A DNA stretch of 64,000 bases from Streptomyces aquilus. Its GTDB lineage: Bacteria; Actinomycetota; Actinomycetes; Streptomycetales; Streptomycetaceae. Position numbers and translations under genes: made by a program. Below are positions 26,925 to 35,380 of the stretch, in pieces. The stretch spans positions 4,712,001 to 4,776,000 of the forward strand of contig NZ_CP034463.1 in the NCBI RefSeq assembly GCF_003955715.1, read 5' to 3'. How positions within the stretch are numbered: the stretch's first letter is position 1; each line of letters opens with the position of its first letter. The notes beneath the pieces were generated by a model. That model was not told the DNA's origin. It saw only the letters and a list, made by a program, of their open reading frames with translations, and did no database searches.

Positions 26925-28472
26925 TCAGACCAGCTCCGGCTCCTCCCCAGCCCCCTCCAGATGCTGCGCCCCCCGCTTCGGCAGCGCGAACATCAGCAGG
27001 AAGATCAGGGCCATGATCGCCGCGACCCAGCCCAGCGCGTGCTGGAAGGCGTCCACGAAGACCGGGCCCACCTGCTCGCGGCGCAGCACGTCCGGGATCT
27101 CGTTGAAGAAGACGACCGAGACCAGGCCGAGCCCGAGCGCGTTGCCCATCTGCTGCACGGTGTTGATGAGGCCGGACGCCGAGCCCGCGTGCTCGCGCGG
27201 TACGCCCGACAGCACCATGTCCGTCAGCGGGGCGAAGATCAGGCCCATGCCGAGGCCCATCACGACCAGCGGGAGGGCCATCTGCCAGGGGGCGATGGCG
27301 GTGCCGTACCGGCCGGCCTCCCAGAGGTAGAGCAGGACGCCCGCGACCATGGTCAGCGCGCCGGACTGGAGGACCGTGCGGCCTCCCACGCGCGGGACCA
27401 GCTTCTGCACCGACAGGCCCGCCGCCGTGGACACGGCGATCGAGAACGGCACCCCGGTCAGGCCCGCCTTGAGCGGCCGCCAGCCCAGTCCGACCTGCAT
27501 GTACATCGTCCACACCAGGAAGAAGATGCCGAGACCGATACCGAAGACGGTCTGGACGGCGACGCCCGCGGCGAAGCTCTTCACGCGGAACAGGGAGAGT
27601 TCGATGAGCGGGGAGCCGTCGCGGGCGGTCTTGCGCTTCTCGTACGTCACGAGCGCGGCGAGGACGACGAACGCGCCGGCCATCGACACGTACCCCCACA
27701 GCGGCCAGCCCAGCTCACGGCCGCGGGTCAGCGGGTAGAGCAGCATGAGCAGGCCCAGGGTCACCAGGGCGACGCCGACCAGGTCGAGCTTCAGGGCGCG
27801 CGGGGCCTTGGACTCGGTGATGTAGCGGCTGCCGAGGATCAGGCCCGCGATGCCGACCGGGAGGTTGATGAGGAAGATCGGGCGCCATTCCAGGCCGAAG
27901 AGGTTCCACTCCGTCAGCAGCGCGCCCAGCAGCGGACCGGACACCGCGCCCAGGCCGACGATCGCGCCGAACAGGCCGAAGACCTTGCCGCGCTCCTCCG
28001 CCGGGAACGTCGCGTGCACGATCGACAGCACCTGCGGCACCATCAGCGCCGCCATGCCGCCCTGAAGGAACCGGGAGGCGACCAGCATCTCCGGGTTCGC
28101 GGCGAGGCCGCACAGCGCGGAGGCGAGGGTGAAGCCACCGATGCCGATGAGGAACAGCCGCTTGCGGCCGTGGATGTCGCCGAGGCGTCCGCCGGTGATC
28201 AGGCCCGCGGCGAAGGCGAGGGCGTAGCCGGCCGTTATCCACTGGATCTGGCTGACGCTCGCGCCCGCCTCGGCCCGGATGGACGGGATGGCGATGTTGA
28301 CGATCGTGACGTCGACGAGGTCCATGAAGGCCGCGGTCATCACGATCGCGAGGGCGAACCAGCGACGCCGGTCGGGCGCCGACGCGGCCGCCGGCACAGG
28401 CGAGGACGCGGGCGAGGACCCGGGCAAAGACGCAGGTGTAGGCGTGGAAACCACGGTTTCGGTGGAGGTCAT
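26925..28472 (-). CDS. DHA2 (EmrB/QacA) family MFS exporter
   Basis: A 515-aa protein with a Ser/Pro/Ala-rich N-terminus of about 35 residues and then 14 predicted membrane segments. The family motifs DLVDVTIVNIAIPSI (TM1), GRLGDIHGRKRLFLIG (motif A) and LGAVSGPLLGALLTE (motif C) are present. It exports drugs or secondary metabolites using the proton gradient; the substrate is unknown. It is divergent from a WYL regulator with a shared 41-nt promoter gap, which points to control by that regulator. Confidence 0.92.
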   Translation of the reverse strand: MTSTETVVSTPTPASLPGSSPASSPVPAAASAPDRRRWFALAIVMTAAFMDLVDVTIVNIAIPSIRAEAGASVSQIQWITAGYALAFAAGLITGGRLGDIHGRKRLFLIGIGGFTLASALCGLAANPEMLVASRFLQGGMAALMVPQVLSIVHATFPAEERGKVFGLFGAIVGLGAVSGPLLGALLTEWNLFGLEWRPIFLINLPVGIAGLILGSRYITESKAPRALKLDLVGVALVTLGLLMLLYPLTRGRELGWPLWGYVSMAGAFVVLAALVTYEKRKTARDGSPLIELSLFRVKSFAAGVAVQTVFGIGLGIFFLVWTMYMQVGLGWRPLKAGLTGVPFSIAVSTAAGLSVQKLVPRVGGRTVLQSGALTMVAGVLLYLWEAGRYGTAIAPWQMALPLVVMGLGMGLIFAPLTDMVLSGVPREHAGSASGLINTVQQMGNALGLGLVSVVFFNEIPDVLRREQVGPVFVDAFQHALGWVAAIMALIFLLMFALPKRGAQHLEGAGEEPELV

Positions 28473-28493
28473 GTACTCAAGCTACGACCCCAT

Positions 28494-28512
28494 TAGGTCA
28501 GATCGTGTCCTA
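28494..28512. promoter_or_regulatory. Imperfect palindromic operator between exporter and WYL regulator
   Basis: TAGGTCA-N5-TGTCCTA is an imperfect dyad (6 of 7 arm positions pair) in the very short divergent region. It is a natural site for the WYL regulator to control both genes. Confidence 0.55.
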
Positions 28513-28534
28513 GATGTACGGCATCCTCGAACTC

Positions 28535-29500
28535 ATGACGACGGATACTCCGGCCCGGCTCCTCCAGCTCCTCTCCCTCCTCCAGACCCCGCGGGAATGG
28601 CCCGGCGGCGAGCTCGCCGACCGGCTCGGGGTGTCCCGCCGTACCGTGCGGCGGGACATCGACCGGCTGCGGGAGCTGGGCTATCCCGTGCAGGCGAGCA
28701 AGGGGTCCGACGGCGGCTACCGGCTCGTCGCGGGCAAGGCGATGCCGCCGCTCGTCCTCGACGACGAGGAGGCGGTCGCCATCGCGGTCGGGCTGCGGGC
28801 GGGCGCCGGGCACGCGGTCGAGGGGGTCGACGAGGCGTCCGTGCGGGCGCTGGCCAAGCTGGAGCAGGTGCTGCCGTCCCGGCTGCGGCACCGGGTCTCC
28901 ACGCTCCAGACCGCGACGACCGCGCTGACCAGCGGGGACGGAGCGAGCATCGCGCCCGAGACGCTGACGGTCATGGCGTCGACCGTCGCGGGACACGAGC
29001 GGCTGCGGTTCGCCTACCGCACGAAGGACGGGACCGGGTCGCGGCGGGTCGTGGAGCCGTATCGGCTGGTCTCCACCGGGCGGCGGTGGTACCTCGTGGC
29101 GTACGACCTCGATCGCGACGACTGGCGTACGTTCCGGGTCGACCGGGTGAGCGAGCCGTTCGCCACGGGGGCGCGGTTCGCTCCGCGGGAGTTGCCCACG
29201 GGGAGTGCGGCGGAGTACCTGCGGCAGTCGATGTACCGGCGGCAGGAGACGTACGAGTTCGCCGTCACGTTCGCCGCTCCGGCGGAGGTGGTCGCGGCGC
29301 GGGTACCGAGGTGGGTGGGGGTGCCGGAGGCGGTGGGTGAGGGGCGCTGTCGACTGCGGGGGGAGTCGGGGGACGCGGTGGAGTGGCTGGCGGTTCGGCT
29401 GGCGATGACGGGGGTCGACTTCACGGTGGAGGCACCGGGGGAACTGGTGGAGTGTGTACGGGGGTTGGGGGATCGGCTGGTCCGGGCTGCGGGTGGGTGA
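28535..29500 (+). CDS. YafY-type WYL-domain transcriptional regulator
   Basis: About 321 aa. An N-terminal HTH_11 winged helix (LLSLLQTPREWPGGELADRLGVSRRTVRRDIDRL) is followed by the WYL domain with RRWYLVAYDLDRDDWRTFRVDR and a C-terminal WCX-like extension. WYL domains sense nucleotides or small ligands. The start is uncertain: ATG 28535 (MTTDTPARLL) is used, while ATG 28514 would be nearly leaderless because the operator-like dyad ends 1 nt before it. It is probably the regulator of the divergent DHA2 exporter. Confidence 0.9.
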   Translation: MTTDTPARLLQLLSLLQTPREWPGGELADRLGVSRRTVRRDIDRLRELGYPVQASKGSDGGYRLVAGKAMPPLVLDDEEAVAIAVGLRAGAGHAVEGVDEASVRALAKLEQVLPSRLRHRVSTLQTATTALTSGDGASIAPETLTVMASTVAGHERLRFAYRTKDGTGSRRVVEPYRLVSTGRRWYLVAYDLDRDDWRTFRVDRVSEPFATGARFAPRELPTGSAAEYLRQSMYRRQETYEFAVTFAAPAEVVAARVPRWVGVPEAVGEGRCRLRGESGDAVEWLAVRLAMTGVDFTVEAPGELVECVRGLGDRLVRAAGG

Positions 29501-29540
29501 GGTGTACGACGCCGGGCTGAGGCCAAGGCCCCGCCCGTTG

Positions 29541-30245
29541 CTACTCCCCCGCCCAGGGAAACCCCTCCAACGCCCCCAGATTCCGCAACGCCAACTCCGC
29601 CGGACCACCCGGGCCGCTCGCCCGCCTGTCGTCCGCCACCCATGCCTCCACCGCCGTCCGCACCGCCGCGCTCGCGACCGCCGCGGCGAAGCGCAGCTCG
29701 ACGGTGGCGACAGGAGCGGCAACGTTGTCGGCACCGCCAGACCCCCGCTCCGCCAGCACCTCCCCCAACACCCGCTCAGAATCCCGGCACACCTCCGCCC
29801 ACACCTTCCCCAGCGCCGGGCTGGAGTCCGCGAGGCGGATCAGCGTGCGGACCCATTCCCAGGACGCGGCGGAGACGCCGACGCCCGGTGTCAGCGTGTG
29901 CCGCACCGCGTGTTCCAGGGCCTCCGGCACGGACAGTTGCGCCGGTGCCTCCCGTACCGCTTCCGCCCAGCGCTGGGCGCCTGCCGCGTAGAGCGGGGCG
30001 ACGGCCTCCTCCTTGGTCGCGAAGTACCGGTAGAAGGTGCGCGGCGCGATGCCCGCGGCCTGGGCGATGTCCTCGGCGCGTGTGGCGCGCAGCCCGCGGC
30101 TGGCGAAGAGCCCCGCCGCCGCCCTGGCGATGTCCATCCGCGTCTCGGCTTTTCGTCGCTCGGTCAGCGAGGCCGGAGCGGAAGAGGAGGCGGCACGGGA
30201 GGTGGAACGGGAGGTGGAACGCGGTGCTGGGGTGGGGCTGCTCAC
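29541..30245 (-). CDS. TetR-family transcriptional regulator
   Basis: A 234-aa protein. A Ser/Arg-rich N-terminal tail of about 28 residues precedes the TetR HTH (ARAAAGLFASRGLRATRAEDIAQAAGIAPRTFYRYFATKEE). The ligand-binding C-terminal domain has no recognisable specificity. It lies between the WYL gene (convergent) and hrdD (same strand, 450 nt away). In S. coelicolor a TetR gene sits next to hrdD in the same manner; I infer orthology from position only. Confidence 0.9.
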   Translation of the reverse strand: MSSPTPAPRSTSRSTSRAASSSAPASLTERRKAETRMDIARAAAGLFASRGLRATRAEDIAQAAGIAPRTFYRYFATKEEAVAPLYAAGAQRWAEAVREAPAQLSVPEALEHAVRHTLTPGVGVSAASWEWVRTLIRLADSSPALGKVWAEVCRDSERVLGEVLAERGSGGADNVAAPVATVELRFAAAVASAAVRTAVEAWVADDRRASGPGGPAELALRNLGALEGFPWAGE

Positions 30246-30363
30246 ATCGGCAGGCTATGCCCATGTGACACAATCTGCCATCCGGCGGGCCACCCCGGGG
30301 TTCAGGTACGGGGTGACCCGCCGTCCAGCATGCCCTGCCGTGTCCCGCGCGTCGAACAAGGGC

Positions 30364-30410
30364 AGAGCCGGACCCCGGCACCCGGGGGGAGGGCGCCGGA
30401 GTCCGGCTCT
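30364..30410. terminator. Stem-loop terminator between hrdD and the TetR gene
   Basis: AGAGCCGGAC (30364-30373) pairs perfectly with GTCCGGCTCT (30401-30410), with inner CCGGC/GCCGG pairing. It lies about 290 nt past the hrdD stop, upstream of the TetR gene. A second small hairpin with CGACCTCG / CGAGGTCG arms is at 30520-30539. Confidence 0.65.
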
Positions 30411-30699
30411 CGGGAGAGTCCCGGCGCCGGGGGGAGTGCGTCGGGACTTGGCTCTCGGGGCCCCGGGCCATAGCCCGGAACCCGATCTCATCTCACCGAA
30501 CTGAACTCGACCTCAAACGCGACCTCGAACGCGAGGTCGGTCACGCAGTCGGCTCGTCGGCCTGTCGGCTTCTCTTCGAACTCATGGACCCTGAAAGGTT
30601 GTTCCCAGCGTCCTGCCCGTTGAAGCGACCCAACTCCGCCATGTTTGCGCCGCCTTGAGACACCCGGCGCACGCGGGCACACCCGCGCCGTGGCGGGCC
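30411..30699. other. Intergenic region downstream of hrdD
   Basis: No coding pattern. It holds the small hairpin at 30520-30539 and short CTCGAACGCGA-like direct repeats around 30505-30540. Confidence 0.4.
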
Positions 30700-31698
30700 T
30701 TACGCGGCCGCGTCGAACCCGGTGTCCCGGGCCAGCTTCTTCAGTTCCAGCAGGGCGTGCTTCTCGATCTGACGGATGCGCTCGCGCGTCAGGCCGTGCT
30801 CCTTGCCGACCTCGGTGAGCGTGCGCTCCCGGCCGTCCTCGATGCCGTACCGCATCTTGATGATGGAGGCCGTGCGCTGGTCGAGGCGGCCGATCAGGCC
30901 GTCCAGTTCCTCGCTGCGCAGCAGCGTCAGGACGGACTGCTCGGGCGACACCGCGGAGGTGTCCTCCAGCAGGTCGCCGAACTGGGTGTCGCCGTCGTCG
31001 TCCACCGACATGTTCAGCGAGACCGGGTCGCGGGCCCAGTCCAGGACGTCCGTCACGCGCTCGGCCGTGGAGCCCAGTTCCTGCGCGATCTCGGCGGGCT
31101 CCGGGTCGCGGCCGTTCTCCCGGTTGAACTCGCGCTGGACGCGGCGGATGCGGCCGAGTTCCTCGACGAGGTGGACGGGGAGCCGGATCGTGCGCGACTG
31201 GTCGGCTATCGAGCGGGTGATGGCCTGCCGGATCCACCAGGTCGCGTACGTCGAGAACTTGAAGCCCTTGCGGTAGTCGAACTTCTCCACCGCGCGCACC
31301 AGGCCCGCGTTGCCCTCCTGGATCAGGTCGAGCAGGGGGAGGCCGCTGCGCGGGTAGCGGCGGGCCACCGCGACCACCAGGCGGAGGTTGGACCGGATGA
31401 AGACGTCCTTGGCCCGCTCGGCCTCGGCGACCAGCGCCTCGAGCTCCTCACGGGTGGCGTCCGCCTTGGACTCCTCGTACCCGTCGAGGACCTGCCGCGC
31501 GAACACACCCGCTTCGATCATCTGGGACAGCTCGACTTCCTTGGCGGCGTCGAGCAGCGGCGTGCGCGCGATCTCGTCGAGATACATGCCGACCAGGTCG
31601 CGGTCGGCGATCTCGCCGGCGTGGGCGCGAACGCTGCGTGCCTTGTCGACGGCCTCGCCGGAGGCGGACTGACGACGGGCGACGGCACGGGTTGCCAT
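30700..31698 (-). CDS. hrdD: RNA polymerase principal-like sigma factor HrdD
   Basis: A 332-aa group 2 sigma-70 factor. Region 1.2 (DLVGMYLDEIARTPLL), region 2 (FIRSNLRLVVAVARRYPRSG, DLIQEGNAGLVRAVEKFDY, KFSTYATWWIRQAITR), region 3 and region 4 (ERTLTEVGKEHGLTRERIRQIE) are all present, while the long region 1.1 of HrdB is absent. Length and the clear sigma-R promoter upstream match HrdD of Streptomyces. It directs transcription of an HrdB-like promoter set and is not essential in S. coelicolor. ATG 31698 precedes MATRAVARRQSASG. Confidence 0.93.
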   Translation of the reverse strand: MATRAVARRQSASGEAVDKARSVRAHAGEIADRDLVGMYLDEIARTPLLDAAKEVELSQMIEAGVFARQVLDGYEESKADATREELEALVAEAERAKDVFIRSNLRLVVAVARRYPRSGLPLLDLIQEGNAGLVRAVEKFDYRKGFKFSTYATWWIRQAITRSIADQSRTIRLPVHLVEELGRIRRVQREFNRENGRDPEPAEIAQELGSTAERVTDVLDWARDPVSLNMSVDDDGDTQFGDLLEDTSAVSPEQSVLTLLRSEELDGLIGRLDQRTASIIKMRYGIEDGRERTLTEVGKEHGLTRERIRQIEKHALLELKKLARDTGFDAAA

Positions 31699-32157
31699 GC
31701 GTGTGCTCCCTTGCGATGTGGGCTGGCGGGTGGTCCTTGGAGGCCTGGTCCCGATGCGGTCCGACAGTGTCCGGTCCGGACTCTCCTCGGGTGCCCTGCT
31801 TCCGAAGGAAACAACGACTGGAATCAGGACAGAATTCCCAACCCGTCCCCCTATTTTTCTGATCATGCAGTATCCTGCGCGGCCACACGGTCCGCGGCGG
31901 TGCCGAGCGGCCCGGCAGAGGTGCAGGTCAGGCCGTGAGTCGAGACCGATCCCGGGCTTCTCATGAACCCCTCCCACCTCCGCGTCGGCGAGACGCCCGT
32001 CACACCCGGCCGCGCTCGCACTCCCCCGCGAAGACCGCCGTCCCCGGCCGTCCTCTGCCCCAGAAGACGGCCGGCACCCCTTGATGGTTGCCAGGTCAGC
32101 GGACTCCCAGGGAATTCACAGCGACACCACATCCAGCCCTTACCCGCGGCGGGCGCC
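31699..32157. other. hrdD upstream region
   Basis: 459 nt between the hrdD start and the stop of the dioxygenase gene. It holds the sigma-R promoter at 31813-31839. No gene is seen. Confidence 0.5.
31813..31839 (-). promoter_or_regulatory. hrdD: Sigma-R (disulphide stress) promoter of hrdD
   Basis: On the minus strand GGGAAT is followed by exactly 18 nt and then GTT, matching the sigma-R consensus GGAAT-N18-GTT. It lies about 115 nt upstream of the hrdD start. hrdD is an established sigma-R target in S. coelicolor, so both sequence and known biology agree. Confidence 0.85.
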
Positions 32158-32973
32158 TCAGCCGAACTGCACCGACCGCTTCGCCATCCCCATCCAGAAC
32201 CCGTCGATCACCGACTTCTGCGCGTCCAGCTCGCCGGAGACCTCGGCGGCGCCCATGGTCACGAAGAGGGGCGCGAAGTGCTCGGTGCGCGGGTGGGCGT
32301 AGCGGCCGGCCGGGGCCTTGTGGAGGAAGTCGAGCAGGCCGTCCCAGTCGCGCGCCTCCAGGGCCCGCCGGCCCCAGTCGTCGAACTCGGAGGACCAGGT
32401 CGGCACTCCCCCGCCGGTGTGGCGGAGCGCGGCGAGGTTGTGGGTGAAGAAGCCGGAGCCGACGATCAGGACGCCTTCGTCGCGCAGCGGGGCGAGCTTG
32501 CGGCCGATCTCCATGAGCTTGACGGGGTCGAGGGTCGGCATGGAGATCTGCAGGACCGGGATGTCGGCCTCGGGGAACATCTCGACGAGCGGGACGTAGG
32601 CGCCGTGGTCGAGGCCACGGTCGGGGATGTCCTGGACGGGGGTGCCGGGGGCGCGCAGCAGCTTGCGGACGGACTCGGCGAGCGCGGGCGCGCCGGGGGC
32701 GGCGTACCGCACCTGGTAGTAGTGCTCGGGGAAGCCCCAGAAGTCGTAGACGAGGGGGATCGTCTCGACCGCGCCGAGGGCGAGCGGGGCCTCTTCCCAG
32801 TGGGCGGAGACCATGAGGATCGCCTTGGGGCGCGGGAGGTCCGCGGACCAGGCGGCGAGTTCGCCGGGCCAGATCGGGTCGTCGGCGAGGGGCGGAGCGC
32901 CGTGGCTGAGGTAGAGCGCGGGCATACGCTCCCTGGTCGCCTGCTGAGTCGCGTCCTGGGTTGCGGCCGACAT
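32158..32973 (-). CDS. Class III extradiol dioxygenase, DODA type
   Basis: A 271-aa LigB-superfamily protein. It begins with a short hydrophilic segment, then MPALYLSHGAPPLADD, with metal-ligand candidates His in SHGAP, VSAHWEEAP, DHGAYVPLVEMFPEADIPV and GSGFFTHNL. Homologues act on DOPA or other catechols with non-haem iron, or zinc in some. The physiological substrate is unknown. It is divergent from a MarR regulator over a dyad-rich promoter region. Confidence 0.9.
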   Translation of the reverse strand: MSAATQDATQQATRERMPALYLSHGAPPLADDPIWPGELAAWSADLPRPKAILMVSAHWEEAPLALGAVETIPLVYDFWGFPEHYYQVRYAAPGAPALAESVRKLLRAPGTPVQDIPDRGLDHGAYVPLVEMFPEADIPVLQISMPTLDPVKLMEIGRKLAPLRDEGVLIVGSGFFTHNLAALRHTGGGVPTWSSEFDDWGRRALEARDWDGLLDFLHKAPAGRYAHPRTEHFAPLFVTMGAAEVSGELDAQKSVIDGFWMGMAKRSVQFG

Positions 32974-32993
32974 GGCGCTGCTCCCTCCGAAAG

Positions 32994-33057
32994 GTGTTAT
33001 ATGAACACAGTTTTTCGAGTGTTACTTGAAGTCTAAAACTTCCGACCCTGTGAACAT
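32994..33057. promoter_or_regulatory. Dyad-rich operator region between dioxygenase and MarR genes
   Basis: Three symmetric elements: GTGTT-N5-AACAC (32994-33008), GAAGT-N5-ACTTC (33028-33042), and a looser repeat of ATGAACACAG (33001-33010) with CTGTGAACAT (33048-33057). A CTTG-N9-CAAG dyad lies further on near 33065-33085. MarR proteins typically bind 15-20 bp dyads in divergent regions, so autoregulation plus control of the dioxygenase is likely. Confidence 0.55.
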
Positions 33058-33106
33058 ACCTCCAACTTGTTTAACTTTCAAGGAGCCGTCTCGTACAGTG
33101 GAAGAC

Positions 33107-33598
33107 ATGGCCGAAGAACCCGTCTGGCTCACCGCCGAGGAACAGCGCGTCTGGCGCTCCTACCTGCACGCCACCACCCTTCTCGAAGACCACCTCGACC
33201 GCCAGTTGCAGCGCGACGCGGGCATGCCGCACGTCTACTACGGGCTGCTCGTCGGCCTCGCCGAGGCGCCGCAGCGCCGGCTGCGGATGACCGAGCTGGC
33301 GATGAAGGCGAAGATCACCCGCTCCCGGCTGTCGCACGCCATCGCCCGCCTGGAGAAGAACGGCTGGGTCCGCCGCGAGGACTGCCCCTCCGACAAGCGC
33401 GGCCAGTTCGCGATCCTCACCGACGACGGGCACGCGGTGCTGCGCCGCACCGCCCCCGGCCACGTGGGCGCCGTACGCCAGGCGCTGTTCGAGCGGCTCA
33501 CCCCGGAACAGCAGAAGTCCCTCGGCGAGATCATGGAGATCGTCGCCGAGGGACTTCAGCCCAACGAAGCGGGTGCGGACCTGCCCTGGCTCCGCTGA
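33107..33598 (+). CDS. MarR-family transcriptional regulator
   Basis: A 163-aa protein starting MAEEPVWLTAEEQRVWRSYL. The MarR winged helix is clear: LRMTELAMKAKITRSRLSHAIARLEKNGWVRRE, then DKRGQFAILTDDG in the wing. The dimerisation helices at both ends are complete. ATG 33107 fits the family start. It is divergent from the DODA-type dioxygenase, the probable target. Confidence 0.93.
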   Translation: MAEEPVWLTAEEQRVWRSYLHATTLLEDHLDRQLQRDAGMPHVYYGLLVGLAEAPQRRLRMTELAMKAKITRSRLSHAIARLEKNGWVRREDCPSDKRGQFAILTDDGHAVLRRTAPGHVGAVRQALFERLTPEQQKSLGEIMEIVAEGLQPNEAGADLPWLR

Positions 33599-33618
33599 GC
33601 CAGGACAGGTCCTCAGAG

Positions 33619-33657
33619 GTCGTACGTGCGGAGCGTCCCCATCCCCGTACGTACGAC
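33619..33657. terminator. Stem-loop between convergent MarR and DHA2 exporter genes
   Basis: Perfect 9-bp arms GTCGTACGT / ACGTACGAC around a 21-nt loop, in the gap between two convergent stop codons. Confidence 0.6.
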
Positions 33658-33692
33658 GAGCACGAAGGGGTACGACCGGACGGTCGTCGTCG

Positions 33693-35234
33693 TCAGTGGG
33701 CGACGACCGGGACCGGCACCTCGTCCTCGGCGCCCTCCGCGGAACCGGCCACGGCACCCGTGTCCGGGCGGCCGGCGTTGACCAGGGTCACCACGATGAC
33801 CGCGGCGAGGACCAGCATGCCGACGGCGAACCAGATCGCGTTGGTGTAGCCGTGCACCTGCCCCTCAAGGGCGACCAGCTGCTGCTGCGACTTGGAGGTC
33901 GCGGAGCCGATGTGGTCCTTGACGTACGCGGTCGTCGCGGACGCGGCGATCGTGTTCAGCAGGGCCGTACCGATCGCGCCGCCCACCTGCTGCGAGGTGT
34001 TGACCATCGCGGAGGCGACACCGGCGTCCCGGGGCTCGACGCCGAGCGTGGCCAGGGACATGGCCGGCATGAACGCCGTACCCATGCCGAGACCGAGCAG
34101 CAGCATCGCGGGCAGGATCGTCGAGGCGTACGACGAGCCGATCTCCAGCTGCGTCATCAGCAGCATGCCGATCGCCGCGACCAGGAAGCCGGGGCCCATC
34201 AGCAGGCGGGCCGGCAGCCGGGTCATCAGGCGGGTGCCGATCTGGGTCGAGCCGACCATCATGCCGACGATCATCGGCATGAACGCGAACCCGGTCTTGA
34301 TCGGCGAGAAGCCCTTCACGACCTGGAGGTAGTAGGTCAGGAACAGGAACGTGCCGAACATCGCGATGATCGCGATACCGAGCGAGAGGTAGATGCCGCC
34401 GCGGTTGCGGTCGGTCACCACGCGCAGCGGCAGCAGCGGGGCCTTGACCTTCGCCTCGGTGACGACGAAGGCGATCAGCAGGACCGCGGAGGCGACGAAC
34501 ATGCCCACGGTCACGGAGTCGCCCCAGCCGTTGGACTCGGCGCGGGTGAAGCCGTAGACCAGCGCGACCAGACCCAGGGTGGAGAGCAGGACGCCGGGGA
34601 TGTCGAGCGGGTTGCGGTTGCGGCCGCCCTCGGGCTCACGGATGACGAAGTACGCGCCGAGCGCGGCGACGATGGCGAACGGGATGTTGACGAAGAACGT
34701 CCAGCGCCAGTCCATGTACTCGGTCAGCACACCGCCGAGGATGAAGCCCACGGCACCGCCACCACCGGCGATGGCACCGTAGATGCCGAACGCCTTGGCG
34801 CGCTCCTTGGCGTCCGTGAACATCACGGCGAGCAGGGAGAGCGCGGCGGGCGCGAGCAGCGCGCCGAAGACACCCTGGAGGGCGCGGGCGCCGAACATCA
34901 TGGCCTCGTTGGTGGCCGCGCCACCGAGCGCGGAGGCGCCGGCGAAGCCGATCAGGCCGACGACGAAGGCGTTCTTGCGGCCCCACAGGTCGGCGATGCG
35001 GCCGCCGAACAGGAGGAGACCGCCGAAGGCGAGGGCGTAGGCCGTGACGACCCACTGCCGGTTGCCGTCGGAGATGCCGAGGTCCACCTGGGCGGACGGC
35101 AGGGCGATGTTCACGATGGTGGCGTCGAGGACGACCATCAGCTGGGCGAGCGCGATGAAGACGAGCGCCTTCCAGCGGTTGGCGTCACCGGACGTGGCCG
35201 GTGCGCCGGGAGCCTTGGAGGCTGTTTCGGACAT
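33693..35234 (-). CDS. DHA2 family MFS exporter
   Basis: About 513 aa, 14 membrane segments. Motifs: LAQLMVVLDATIVNIALPS (TM1), GGRIADLWGRKNAFVVG (motif A), GGGAVGFILGGVLTE (motif C). It has a long extracytoplasmic loop before the last segment and an acidic tail. Drug or metabolite efflux is likely; the substrate is unknown. ATG 35234 (MSETASK) is preferred over GTG 35246. The TetR gene lies directly upstream on the same strand and tandem dyads lie between them, so repression by that TetR is likely. Confidence 0.92.
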   Translation of the reverse strand: MSETASKAPGAPATSGDANRWKALVFIALAQLMVVLDATIVNIALPSAQVDLGISDGNRQWVVTAYALAFGGLLLFGGRIADLWGRKNAFVVGLIGFAGASALGGAATNEAMMFGARALQGVFGALLAPAALSLLAVMFTDAKERAKAFGIYGAIAGGGGAVGFILGGVLTEYMDWRWTFFVNIPFAIVAALGAYFVIREPEGGRNRNPLDIPGVLLSTLGLVALVYGFTRAESNGWGDSVTVGMFVASAVLLIAFVVTEAKVKAPLLPLRVVTDRNRGGIYLSLGIAIIAMFGTFLFLTYYLQVVKGFSPIKTGFAFMPMIVGMMVGSTQIGTRLMTRLPARLLMGPGFLVAAIGMLLMTQLEIGSSYASTILPAMLLLGLGMGTAFMPAMSLATLGVEPRDAGVASAMVNTSQQVGGAIGTALLNTIAASATTAYVKDHIGSATSKSQQQLVALEGQVHGYTNAIWFAVGMLVLAAVIVVTLVNAGRPDTGAVAGSAEGAEDEVPVPVVAH

Positions 35235-35354
35235 GAGGGTACCCACTTCGGGACTTCGTGACGGAACAAAGGAGTGGTGAGGGGACGGCCGGTCATCGGT
35301 GACGGCCGGGATGAGTCGTTGCGATGTGGAGGTGGACTGCGGTGGCGCCCTGAA

Positions 35355-35380
35355 CTAATCGGTCAGCACTGATCGGTCAG
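35355..35380. promoter_or_regulatory. Tandem TetR-type operators in the exporter promoter
   Basis: CTGATCGGTCAG (35369-35380) is a perfect 12-bp palindrome and CTAATCGGTCAG (35355-35366) is a one-mismatch copy. The copies are offset by 14 bp and overlap the 3' end of the TetR gene, 120-145 nt upstream of the exporter start. Confidence 0.6.
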
